Assembly: GCA_023410715.1 (NCBI GenBank)
Contig: JAEYPN010000004.1
Coordinates: 1-7,817 of the forward strand
Direction of reading: 5' to 3'
Length of the DNA stretch: 7,817 nt
From: Bacillota bacterium
GTDB taxonomy: Bacteria; Bacillota_I; Bacilli_A; Izemoplasmatales; UBA1188
A model generated the notes under the pieces. It searched no databases and was not told the DNA's origin. It saw only the letters and a program-made list of their open reading frames with translations. Both the position numbers and the translations under genes were made by a program. Shown here piece after piece: positions 1-6,768 of the stretch. How positions within the stretch are numbered: the stretch's first letter is position 1; each line of letters begins with the position of its first letter.

Positions 1-67
1 GTGTTAAATAATTTTTTCCCATTTCATCATCTCATTTCTTATTGTTTATATTATACAACGTTAAAAA

Positions 68-121
68 GACCCTACAAAGTAGAATCTACATCTTTTTTTA
101 TGTGTCTACTTTATAGGGTCT
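68..121 (-). terminator. Intrinsic terminator after the small lipoprotein gene
   Basis: Arms at 105-121 and 67-83 form a 17-bp stem. The only irregular pair (113 with 75) is U-G on the minus-strand RNA but C-A on the plus-strand RNA, so the stem is complete only for minus-strand transcripts. A run of five U residues follows (67-63). The hairpin lies 34 nt past the stop codon at 155. The loop contains a smaller extra pairing (88-91 with 100-103). Confidence 0.85.
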
Positions 122-154
122 ATTTTATAAATTCAAAATTAAGTCTCTTTTTTA

Positions 155-712
155 TTATTTTTTATAGCTTAGAACAGTATTAAATAAGTATGTATAAGCT
201 AAAGTTTGTTCAAATATCGGACTATCTTTCTTTAAGTTAGTTTTAGGAATTAAATATAGATCAAAACATGTAACTGTTTCTTCTGATTCTTCTACTTTTC
301 CATTATACATTTTTGTAATTGAGACTTGGTTTTCTCCATCAATAACTAAGCCTTTGTATAATACTTTAATGTTTTGTTTTATTTCATCAACCCTATATGC
401 CGTTCCAATATAGTAATTATCAAAAATATCTTCTTTAAAAATTTCTAAAGCTTCAGTATCTGAAACAAAAATTTCTTTTAATTCTTTCATTGACTTAATA
501 AATTTACAGTCATCTTTTTTTTCAATTAAATCAAGCGATCCATTATTAGATGTGAAAGTAATTGTAACATAATAACCTTTTTTGTCATTTACAATTATCC
601 TTTCATCAATTTCATCATTAAGAATGGTTTTAAGATCGACTGTTTTGGTTTTAGCACAGCCAACAAGTACTAGCATTAAAACAGGTAATATTAACAATTT
701 TTTTAATTTCAT
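155..712 (-). CDS. Small lipoprotein of unknown function
   Basis: This is a 185-residue protein I do not recognise. Residues 1-18 are a lipoprotein signal peptide: the basic start MKLKK, then a hydrophobic core ending in LVGC. Cys19 would be lipidated, placing the protein on the outer face of the cytoplasmic membrane. The mature part (20-185) is mixed charged and hydrophobic, has no transmembrane segment and shows no motif that reveals a function. The start is set by a Shine-Dalgarno AGGAGG (720-725, reverse complement) 7 nt before the ATG. The gene has its own near-consensus promoter (742-770) and its own terminator (67-121), and the ATPase gene upstream ends in a terminator, so it appears to be a single-gene unit. 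It might be a surface accessory of the neighbouring transporter, but only proximity suggests that. The lipoprotein call is firm; the function is unknown. Confidence 0.88.
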   Translation of the reverse strand: MKLKKLLILPVLMLVLVGCAKTKTVDLKTILNDEIDERIIVNDKKGYYVTITFTSNNGSLDLIEKKDDCKFIKSMKELKEIFVSDTEALEIFKEDIFDNYYIGTAYRVDEIKQNIKVLYKGLVIDGENQVSITKMYNGKVEESEETVTCFDLYLIPKTNLKKDSPIFEQTLAYTYLFNTVLSYKK

Positions 713-741
713 ATAAAAACCTCCTAAATTATCTATAATTG

Positions 742-770
742 ATTATAACATAATTAATATTTAATGTAAA
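742..770 (-). promoter_or_regulatory. SigA-type promoter of the small lipoprotein gene
   Basis: On the minus strand, TTTACA (765-770) and TATAAT (742-747) are separated by exactly 17 nt. A TG one base before the -10 box gives an extended -10 element. The start site would fall near 735, about 22 nt before the ATG, leaving just enough leader for the Shine-Dalgarno. This is a pattern match to the vegetative sigma consensus. Confidence 0.8.
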
Positions 771-818
771 TTTAATTAGTGTATATTTAAATCAAGGATA
801 ATAGCTAAATTTGTCATC

Positions 819-843
819 AAAAAAAGGAAGCATTAAACTTCCC
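819..843 (-). terminator. Intrinsic terminator ending the ABC transporter operon
   Basis: The minus-strand RNA forms GGAAG (842-838) paired with CTTCC (830-826) around a 7-nt loop. G-U pairs can extend the base of the stem. Seven U residues follow at 825-819. The hairpin begins immediately after the TAG stop of the ATPase gene (844-846), so the last translating ribosome would lie right next to it. Confidence 0.85.
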
Positions 844-2493
844 CTATTTAATAATTAATTTACCACATTCAATAAAATTTCCACTTACTCGATCAAAGAG
901 CACAATTTTATTACCTTCAAAATTAATGTTAACCTTTGATTCAATTGTATAAACAACACCACCAAATATTACGCTTGTAAGTAGATGATCAGCAACTTTA
1001 ATTTTCATAGTTGTCTCCATACCAGTTGGCATCGCACCATAAACCTCGCCAGCAACATTGCCTTTGTCATTAATTACAACAAATTCTGGTCTAATGCCTA
1101 AAACAAAATCTCCGTTAACTGGGAAATATTCTTTTTCTAAGGCTTCGTCCTTTTCAACTACGCTATTTACTTTATATTTGAAGACCTCATCTTTATTGCC
1201 TTTTTCAACATAATTCTTATCACTTAGGTTGTTTCTCTTAATTTCATCTTGCTTTTTTTTCTTTTGATCACGTTTCGCAAACCATTCATCTAAATTTAAT
1301 TTACTATTTAGAATAAACTCTGCTTTAATACCATCTAACATTGTTAAAGAGATTGATCCATCTTTTTCTTGTTTACCACTAGCTTCGATAAAGTTAATTG
1401 ATGGATTACCAACGAAGTCAGCGACAAAAGTATTAAGTGGATAGTTATAAACTCTTAATGGTTCTTCATATTGTTGTAAGACACCATTATTAATTAAACA
1501 AATTTTAGTAGCTAAAGTCATGGCTTCCATTTGATCATGAGTAACATAAACAAATGTAGAACCAGTTTCAACATGTAATCTTTGTAATTCATAACGCATT
1601 TCAAGTCTTAATTTTGCATCAAGATTAGATAATGGTTCATCCATAAAGAGTACTGTTGGTCCAGGAGCAAGAGTTCTTGCAATCGCTACACGTTGTTGTT
1701 GACCACCAGAAAGCTCAGCAGGATAACGATCCATAAACATTTCAATTTTAACAATTCTTGAAACTCTTCTAACTGCTAAGTCAATTTCTTCTTTAGTTAA
1801 ACGACGAACTTTAATTTGTGTTTGGCCATTGACTACAACCTCACATTTATTATTAAGTTCTTGATTGTTTTTTTTATATTTAATGTTAATCTCATTTAAT
1901 TCTTCTTCTAATTTTTTTATTAGTTCTTTTGATCTATTTTCTACATCTTCTGTTTTATGAAGAGCCATTGCATATAATCTTTTAGCAGTATACATTGACA
2001 TTAAATAATTGGCAATAAATTTAATATAAACTCTATCTTCCAATATTTTATTGTTTTTATCTCTACAGTCATTAATTAATTCTATAATTTTGTGAGGATT
2101 CATTAAAGCAGCAATTAATTGTTTAACAGTCTTAGCGTCAAAATCAATAATAGGTAATTCATCTTTAATGTTTTTTAAACCAAAAGCAATGTTTTGATAA
2201 ACAGTCATATTGGGCCATAATGCATAGTTTTGGAATAAAAATCCGACTCTTCTTTTACTAGCTGGAATATTAATTCCTTTTTCACTATCAAATACAACTT
2301 GATCACCAATAGTAATTCTTCCGCTTGTTGGAGTCTCTAAGCCAGCAATCATTCTTAAAGTTGTTGTTTTTCCACAACCAGATGGACCTAGTAAGGTCAC
2401 AAATGCATTATCATCAATTAAAAGATTTAAGTTTTCTACCGCGTAGAATGATCCCCATCTTTTTGTAATATTAGTTAATTCTATTTTAGGCAT
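844..2493 (-). CDS. MalK/AfuC-type ABC importer ATPase with two large insertions
   Basis: This 549-residue cytoplasmic ATPase powers the importer encoded just upstream. Motifs seen: Walker A GPSGCGKT (36-43), Q-loop Gln88 in FQN, signature LSGGQQQRVAIAR (261-273), Walker B VLFMDEP (281-287), D-loop SNLD (289-292) and H-loop His319. All catalytic residues are present. The C-terminal part (about 350-549) resembles the TOBE regulatory region, with GIRPE at 466-470. MalK-type ATPases are usually about 350-370 residues with roughly 50 residues between Q-loop and signature; here there are 173. The surplus (about 109-234) is charged and helical, with a likely coiled coil near 182-215. A second Lys/Glu-rich insertion lies at about 398-455. 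From memory, long UgpC- and PotA-type ATPases also occur in mycoplasmas. The start is fixed by AGGAGG at 2501-2506. The gene begins one nucleotide after the permease stop. Iron, sugar, polyamine and phosphosugar ATPases share this motif set, so no symbol is assigned. Confidence 0.95.
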   Translation of the reverse strand: MPKIELTNITKRWGSFYAVENLNLLIDDNAFVTLLGPSGCGKTTTLRMIAGLETPTSGRITIGDQVVFDSEKGINIPASKRRVGFLFQNYALWPNMTVYQNIAFGLKNIKDELPIIDFDAKTVKQLIAALMNPHKIIELINDCRDKNNKILEDRVYIKFIANYLMSMYTAKRLYAMALHKTEDVENRSKELIKKLEEELNEINIKYKKNNQELNNKCEVVVNGQTQIKVRRLTKEEIDLAVRRVSRIVKIEMFMDRYPAELSGGQQQRVAIARTLAPGPTVLFMDEPLSNLDAKLRLEMRYELQRLHVETGSTFVYVTHDQMEAMTLATKICLINNGVLQQYEEPLRVYNYPLNTFVADFVGNPSINFIEASGKQEKDGSISLTMLDGIKAEFILNSKLNLDEWFAKRDQKKKKQDEIKRNNLSDKNYVEKGNKDEVFKYKVNSVVEKDEALEKEYFPVNGDFVLGIRPEFVVINDKGNVAGEVYGAMPTGMETTMKIKVADHLLTSVIFGGVVYTIESKVNINFEGNKIVLFDRVSGNFIECGKLIIK

Positions 2494-2494
2494 A

Positions 2495-4315
2495 TTAATT
2501 TCCTCCTATTCCTTTGTCTAACGAAGCGCCAGTAATCTTATTTACTGCGGCATTGCAAATTAGAATTGTTAATATTAATAATAAGTTAATACCACTAGAA
2601 AATGCTGCTAAACCCATCTCATCAAAATAATCTAATGATGTCGATAATATAAATCCTTGTGTACAAAGTAACATGAATAATGATAACTCACGTAAACATG
2701 TCATAAATGGTAATAAATAGCCACTTATAATTGAAGATTTTTGAATAGGAATAATAATCTTAAACATTCGTTTAAACCATGGTACACTTTGAATAACCGC
2801 AGCCTCCTCAATTTCTGAAGATAGCTGTAACATTGAGTTTAATGAACTACGGCTAGCAAAAGGAATATATTTAATAGTACCCGCTATAATTAAAATCCAG
2901 TAAGTATTAAATAGATTAAACTTTTCACCTGAGAATAATACGAAGAAAGCTGCACCTACCGCAATTGATGGCATTAAATATGGCAAGAAGGCCATTGAGT
3001 TAACATAACTTGCCCATTTGTTTCTTCTATTTTTTGAAACAGCGTAGCCAACAAGCGTACCTATCGTTCCGGCTATTAAAGCACAGCTTAATGAGACTAA
3101 AATGGTTCCTTTATAAGCCCGCCAAATCATTTTGTTAAATATAATACCTTGTTGACCATACATTGATGTATCATTAGTAGTTTTAGTTATCCACCACTTA
3201 AGTGTTAAGTTGCTTGTATCTCCCGTGTATAAGAAACTATAGTCCCCTGGATTAGGTAAAAAAGTTTCAAACGCAAAGGAAACAATTGGGAAAATACTAG
3301 TAAAGAATGTTATAACTATTAAAATAATTCCAATAATATATTTCCCATATTTACCAATGTTAATCTTACTAATTTGACCTGATTTACCAGTAACAGTTGT
3401 ATAGTTCTTCCGACTTTTTAAACTGCGTTCATTAATAAGTAAAATTGCTATACCAAAAATCATCATGATGATAGCAAGTATTGAAGCTTCTCCAGTAAAT
3501 AAACTATTCATTGATACATACTTAGTTGAAAGTGTTGTTAGTTTTAAATAATGAGGAACAGGATAGCTACCAACTGATGAGCCAAATACTAATAATATTG
3601 TTGATAGAATAGCTGGCTTAACCATTGGGAGTGTGACCCTAAACATTATTTTTCGTTTTGGGGTATTTAAAATAGTGGCTGCTTCCTCTAAGTTCGCATC
3701 CATATTTCTAAATATTCCTCCAATAAGTATATAAGCAAACGGTGCATAGTGAAGTCCTAACACAACGGCTGATGGGAACATTCCTTGACACCACCAAATT
3801 GGCATATTTATTTTAAAAATAGTTGATATTAATCCATCTGCTGTTCCTGTAACAGCATTACTATTAAATAAGTTCTGCCATACAACAGCTAATGTCCATT
3901 GAGGCATAATATATGGGAATATAAAAATTGAACTAAGATATTTTTTAAATTTTAAATTTGTTCTTGTAACTAAAAATGCAAAAAATCCACCATATAAAAT
4001 TGAGATTACGCATGAATAAATCGCTAATTTAAACGTGTTAAATAGCGGTTCTAACAAGTTAACTCTTGTTAAATTGCCAGTAAACAAGTCAATGTAGTTA
4101 AAAAGCGAATATCCATAGTTTCTTTTTGCTAAGTGAGCATCTATTGTACCAGGATGTATAACAAAGGTATCATGAATAATCGCAATTATTGGACTAATTG
4201 TGGTTAACGTTAGAATAATACCAAAAAACAACAATATTACGTTTTGAGGTTTAGAAAAAAACGTTTTAATTTTATTCAAAAAAATAGCTTTTTTCAATGA
4301 TTGTACATTTTCCAT
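2495..4315 (-). CDS. Fused two-domain ABC importer permease (FbpB/ThiP-like layout)
   Basis: This 606-residue membrane protein holds both permease halves of the importer in one chain. About 12 hydrophobic segments can be seen: near 25-47, 92-118, 124-150, 182-204, 232-255 and 275-295 in the first half, then a basic cytoplasmic linker (296-323), then 324-348, 398-424, 437-462, 471-489, 525-556 and 574-592. Each half has an EAA coupling loop for the ATPase: EAATILN...LP (211-230) and EAAVIQS...IP (504-523). The usual glycine four residues after the first EAA alanine pair is Asn217 in one and Ser510 in the other. Fused permeases of this size occur in ferric-iron, thiamine, hexose-phosphate and aminoethylphosphonate importers, so the layout does not name the substrate. 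The start at 4315 is chosen because AAAGGAG (4321-4327) precedes it by 5 nt; the longer frame starting at 4357 would begin inside a terminator hairpin. The C-terminal Gly-Gly codons overlap the ATPase Shine-Dalgarno. Confidence 0.93.
   Translation of the reverse strand: MENVQSLKKAIFLNKIKTFFSKPQNVILLFFGIILTLTTISPIIAIIHDTFVIHPGTIDAHLAKRNYGYSLFNYIDLFTGNLTRVNLLEPLFNTFKLAIYSCVISILYGGFFAFLVTRTNLKFKKYLSSIFIFPYIMPQWTLAVVWQNLFNSNAVTGTADGLISTIFKINMPIWWCQGMFPSAVVLGLHYAPFAYILIGGIFRNMDANLEEAATILNTPKRKIMFRVTLPMVKPAILSTILLVFGSSVGSYPVPHYLKLTTLSTKYVSMNSLFTGEASILAIIMMIFGIAILLINERSLKSRKNYTTVTGKSGQISKINIGKYGKYIIGIILIVITFFTSIFPIVSFAFETFLPNPGDYSFLYTGDTSNLTLKWWITKTTNDTSMYGQQGIIFNKMIWRAYKGTILVSLSCALIAGTIGTLVGYAVSKNRRNKWASYVNSMAFLPYLMPSIAVGAAFFVLFSGEKFNLFNTYWILIIAGTIKYIPFASRSSLNSMLQLSSEIEEAAVIQSVPWFKRMFKIIIPIQKSSIISGYLLPFMTCLRELSLFMLLCTQGFILSTSLDYFDEMGLAAFSSGINLLLILTILICNAAVNKITGASLDKGIGGN
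2501..2506 (-). promoter_or_regulatory. Shine-Dalgarno of the ATPase gene, inside the permease gene
   Basis: AGGAGG on the minus strand lies 7 nt before the ATPase ATG and within the last codons of the permease (GIGGN then TAA). With a 1-nt gap between stop and start, ribosomes finishing the permease could reinitiate on the ATPase, which would keep the two membrane-complex subunits in proportion. Confidence 0.8.
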
Positions 4316-4320
4316 AATTT

Positions 4321-4327
4321 CTCCTTT
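4321..4327 (-). promoter_or_regulatory. Shine-Dalgarno that decides the permease start
   Basis: AAAGGAG on the minus strand is 5 nt before the ATG at 4315. It directly follows the U-tract of the intergenic terminator, so it is present only in transcripts that read through that hairpin. It rules out the upstream Met at 4357, which lies inside the hairpin and has no comparable site. Confidence 0.85.
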
Positions 4328-4369
4328 AAAAAATAAAAGGTGTTTAGAGAATAACAAAACACCTTTTAT
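4328..4369 (-). terminator. Intergenic partial terminator between binding-protein and permease genes
   Basis: A perfect 13-bp inverted repeat (4357-4369 with 4333-4345) encloses an 11-nt loop. It is followed on the minus strand by a T-rich tract down to 4328, ending where the permease Shine-Dalgarno begins. It lies 23 nt after the binding-protein stop codon. In binding-protein-dependent importers such a hairpin commonly ends most transcripts after the binding-protein gene and shields that mRNA from 3' decay. No second promoter is evident in the 77-nt gap, so some read-through to the permease is expected. That is inference. Confidence 0.85.
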
Positions 4370-4392
4370 AATTATCCTTGTATTGAATAATA

Positions 4393-5775
4393 CTATTGAG
4401 GTTTATATTTTGTTAATAGTTCAATCCAACTACCAACTGTGAAGGCTACTGATGCACAATATTTAGGATCTTCAAGAACAAGTTTTCCTGTTGTTGTCCA
4501 CCAAGTATATCCACGGTCGTTTTTAGAGTCAAATTCATTTACATTATTAACATATCCACCTTTTAAGTGATTATACACCTTTTCATTCAATGTTGCTAAT
4601 TCTGGGTTTGATGAATATCCACCCATATCTTTACCCCATGCCGAGAATCCAGCAATCTTATCTGCGTCAGTAGTAACATTTGGATTAACGATTGTCATAT
4701 AAGCGATTAAAGCACATGCAGTCCAAGGAAGTGGGGAATTATCAGTAACAAATAAGTAATGTGAGTATCCGTACCCACCAATACCTTTATATTGAACGTT
4801 ATCATACATAGCTTCGCCTTGTTGATAAGCAGCTACAGTAATATTATGATTTGAAACTTCAGAACTTTCTTGAGTTGAACGAAGTTTTGAGTAAACTAAT
4901 AAACCAAATTGATCGGTTGCTGTATTTTTTGTTAAAATTTGGCTGATTGGACCATCATCTGTTTGAGCATTATAGCTTTCAACCCATAATTTAATCCATG
5001 CTAATGAATATTTACCATTTTCTCCTAAACCTAATGATTTAGCATCATCTTTAACAAGTTCAATAGTCTTGTCAATTTCTGTTTTTTCAGCAGCTGGTAA
5101 TGCGTCATAAGCTTCTTTTAACCATGTAGCATATTTTTCTTCTGTTAACATATATAAGAAGTTTTTACCTACGATTTCTGAATCGATATCCATGTATAGA
5201 CCATGTTCACCTGGTTTTACGAAATCCCAGCAGTTATCAAATACTTTAGTACCTGTATTGTTAAACATAAATACTTTATTTAATGTTTGTAAAGGTAAAA
5301 ATCCCTTATAATCAGCAATTTTAATATTGTTTGCTTTTGCCCATTCTTTTGGAATGTAAGTATCAAGAACACCTGTTTCAACCATCTTTGATTGAATTTG
5401 ATTACCATCTTGAATTAAGGTCATCGCAAATGTTCCAACTTCCTTACGGCCATCTGTTGATAATTGATCAAATATCTTATTGTTTTTTGGCTGTTGCCAA
5501 TCAAAACTCATAGTATAAGTTGCATCAATTGTCTTTAAATAAGCAACGAAATTTTCTAGAGCAGTTTTTCCACGGCTTGAATTACCAACACCATAAAATG
5601 TTTTGCCATTAGATTCTGCTATCGCTTTTTTGCATAAATCAAGAAAATCTAATTCTTGAGCTTCAGCAATAATTTTTTCTGTATTAGATAAATTTTTTTT
5701 TGTTTTGTTGCATCCAACAACAACAAGAGTAAGCGCTCCTATACAGATACCAATTAAAAACTTTCTAATTTTCAT
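4393..5775 (-). CDS. ABC importer substrate-binding lipoprotein
   Basis: This 460-residue lipoprotein is the extracytoplasmic receptor of the importer. MKIRK is followed by a hydrophobic stretch and the lipobox VVGC, with Cys22 as the lipid anchor. The mature part looks like a type-2 periplasmic-binding fold of the iron / family-1 solute-binding group. The segment PLQTLNKVFMFNN (161-173) is followed by a stretch around 183-205 (WDFVKPGEHGLYMDIDSE) that resembles the 'DLLDPKYKGKI-D-DSE' pattern of such proteins. It is rich in Trp and Tyr towards the C-terminus (GGYGYSHYLF, GYTWWTTTG), which could form part of the ligand pocket. The iron-coordinating tyrosine pair of FbpA-type proteins cannot be confirmed by eye, so the ligand could be a metal, a sugar, a phosphorylated sugar or another small molecule. 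The start is fixed by GGAGG (5781-5785); a Met four codons upstream has no site. It is the first gene of the transporter set, followed by a hairpin terminator and then the permease. Confidence 0.9.
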   Translation of the reverse strand: MKIRKFLIGICIGALTLVVVGCNKTKKNLSNTEKIIAEAQELDFLDLCKKAIAESNGKTFYGVGNSSRGKTALENFVAYLKTIDATYTMSFDWQQPKNNKIFDQLSTDGRKEVGTFAMTLIQDGNQIQSKMVETGVLDTYIPKEWAKANNIKIADYKGFLPLQTLNKVFMFNNTGTKVFDNCWDFVKPGEHGLYMDIDSEIVGKNFLYMLTEEKYATWLKEAYDALPAAEKTEIDKTIELVKDDAKSLGLGENGKYSLAWIKLWVESYNAQTDDGPISQILTKNTATDQFGLLVYSKLRSTQESSEVSNHNITVAAYQQGEAMYDNVQYKGIGGYGYSHYLFVTDNSPLPWTACALIAYMTIVNPNVTTDADKIAGFSAWGKDMGGYSSNPELATLNEKVYNHLKGGYVNNVNEFDSKNDRGYTWWTTTGKLVLEDPKYCASVAFTVGSWIELLTKYKPQ

Positions 5776-5780
5776 AAATA

Positions 5781-5785
5781 CCTCC
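5781..5785 (-). promoter_or_regulatory. Shine-Dalgarno that decides the binding-protein start
   Basis: GGAGG on the minus strand is 5 nt before the ATG at 5775 and starts the signal peptide MKIRK. The in-frame upstream Met at 5787 would place this site inside the coding sequence and add residues MEVF ahead of the basic signal-peptide start. Confidence 0.8.
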
Positions 5786-5847
5786 ATATTTTTTTATTAA
5801 ATTTTAAATTTTTTTAATCCTACTTTTGTATTGTTTCACTTTAGCTG

Positions 5848-5890
5848 TGTTAATGCAAACATTTTTACTGAGTTGTTTTCCTATTTCCAA
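5848..5890 (-). promoter_or_regulatory. Possible promoter with operator-like palindrome for the transporter genes
   Basis: On the minus strand TTGGAA (5885-5890) and TAAAAA (5862-5867) are 17 nt apart; each matches four of six consensus bases. Directly downstream, 5848-5861 reads TGTTTGCATTAACA, with ends TGTT and AACA that are mirror images, and it partly resembles a CcpA/LacI-family operator. The 160-nt gap after the phosphatase stop has no clear terminator, so transcription from upstream could also feed these genes. This is a weak pattern match. Confidence 0.3.
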
Positions 5891-5935
5891 TTATTATTTT
5901 TACTTAAAAATATTTTTTACCAAAACTTATGTGAT

Positions 5936-6661
5936 TTAATGCCGATCATTTGATGAAAAAGTCTCACAAAAACGACCGGAAAAAGATACTTTCATTCCTA
6001 CTTTATTTAAGTGACTCATATCACTAAATCCATTACACCGAAAAAGAGCAATTCCTTTTTCTCTTTCTTCAGTAATAAAAGTAGTCACACCAGATGGTAA
6101 ACAAATAAAGGTATTAGCAATTAAAGAATAAGGAATATTTAACAAATGGGACATTAAGACTGACATCAAGCCAAAATGACATACAAATATAAGGGTTCTT
6201 TCATTTTCATTAGTTACCTGATAAAGTAAACCATTCCTAGTATACCCATTTTTTTTCAAAATATTATCAAAATTAGTGATTACATTATTGTATTCTTCTT
6301 TAACACTAGCATTTTTAAAATATGGTAAATCCATATACTTATCATTATCATAAAAATCTTTAATTTTAGTATAAAATCTTGGATAAAAATCCCAAGTAAT
6401 TGTTTTCTTTTCTTGACCTGGTAAAGTTATTCTTGGTTCAAATTCATGGAGCCAATCTTTGATAACTAGTTCTTTATCTTGATGATGTTTGATAATTTCA
6501 AGCGCAGTTAATTTAGCCCTTGCATATGGTGATGAATAAATTGCATCAAATGATAAATCTTTAAGATATTCACCGAGCACTTTTGCTTCCTCAAATCCTT
6601 TTTTTGTTAAAGTATTATTTTCATAATCTGGTTCTGCATGTCTTATAATAATTATTCGCAT
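5936..6661 (-). CDS. Histidine phosphatase family protein (phosphoglycerate-mutase-like)
   Basis: This 241-residue cytoplasmic protein belongs to the histidine phosphatase / phosphoglycerate-mutase-like superfamily, whose members remove or transfer phosphate through a phospho-histidine. It opens with RHAEP, where Arg7 and His8 form the phosphate pocket and nucleophile. LTKKG follows at 18-22. SSPYARAKLTA (43-53) is the family's second pocket motif with Arg48. Glu73 in LHE is the likely proton donor, and His162 in VCHFG is the second catalytic histidine. All core residues are present, so it should be active. It is somewhat longer than the roughly 200 residues of simple members, the extra lying mainly between about 80 and 150. 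The substrate cannot be read from sequence. The start is set by AAGGAG (6669-6674) 7 nt before the ATG. It lies 160 nt upstream of the transporter genes on the same strand and may be co-transcribed. No signal peptide is present. Confidence 0.9.
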   Translation of the reverse strand: MRIIIIRHAEPDYENNTLTKKGFEEAKVLGEYLKDLSFDAIYSSPYARAKLTALEIIKHHQDKELVIKDWLHEFEPRITLPGQEKKTITWDFYPRFYTKIKDFYDNDKYMDLPYFKNASVKEEYNNVITNFDNILKKNGYTRNGLLYQVTNENERTLIFVCHFGLMSVLMSHLLNIPYSLIANTFICLPSGVTTFITEEREKGIALFRCNGFSDMSHLNKVGMKVSFSGRFCETFSSNDRH

Positions 6662-6739
6662 AGATGTTCTCCTTAAAAATTATAAATAAAAACTTAAATA
6701 ATATAATGCCAATTTATTTCGTTTAATTTAAAAAATCTG

Positions 6740-6768
6740 ATTATATAAATAGTATATTAATCAAATTA
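6740..6768 (-). promoter_or_regulatory. Candidate promoter of the phosphatase gene
   Basis: A TATAAT box on the minus strand (6740-6745) lies about 80 nt before the start codon. The hexamer 17 nt upstream (TAATTT, 6763-6768) is a poor -35 box. In DNA this AT-rich such boxes arise by chance, so the call rests mainly on the exact -10 match and the position. Confidence 0.3.

Noticed and set aside
1..183. Plus-strand open frame of 60 codons at the left edge
   Set aside because: It runs through the terminator hairpin and into the antisense of the lipoprotein gene, has no Shine-Dalgarno visible, and its composition is that of AT-rich noise.
5331..5513. Plus-strand open frame of 60 codons
   Set aside because: It lies wholly antisense within the binding-protein gene and has no ribosome site; it is a shadow frame.
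4393..5775. Naming the binding protein a ferric-iron receptor
   Set aside because: The fused-permease layout allows it, but I could not identify the metal-binding tyrosines with confidence, and several other ligands use the same architecture.
844..6661. Use of the Mycoplasma/Spiroplasma code (TGA as Trp), suggested by AT richness and the long ATPase
   Set aside because: Genes are full length with TGA as stop, and the tryptophan codons I checked are TGG, including two in a row in the binding protein.
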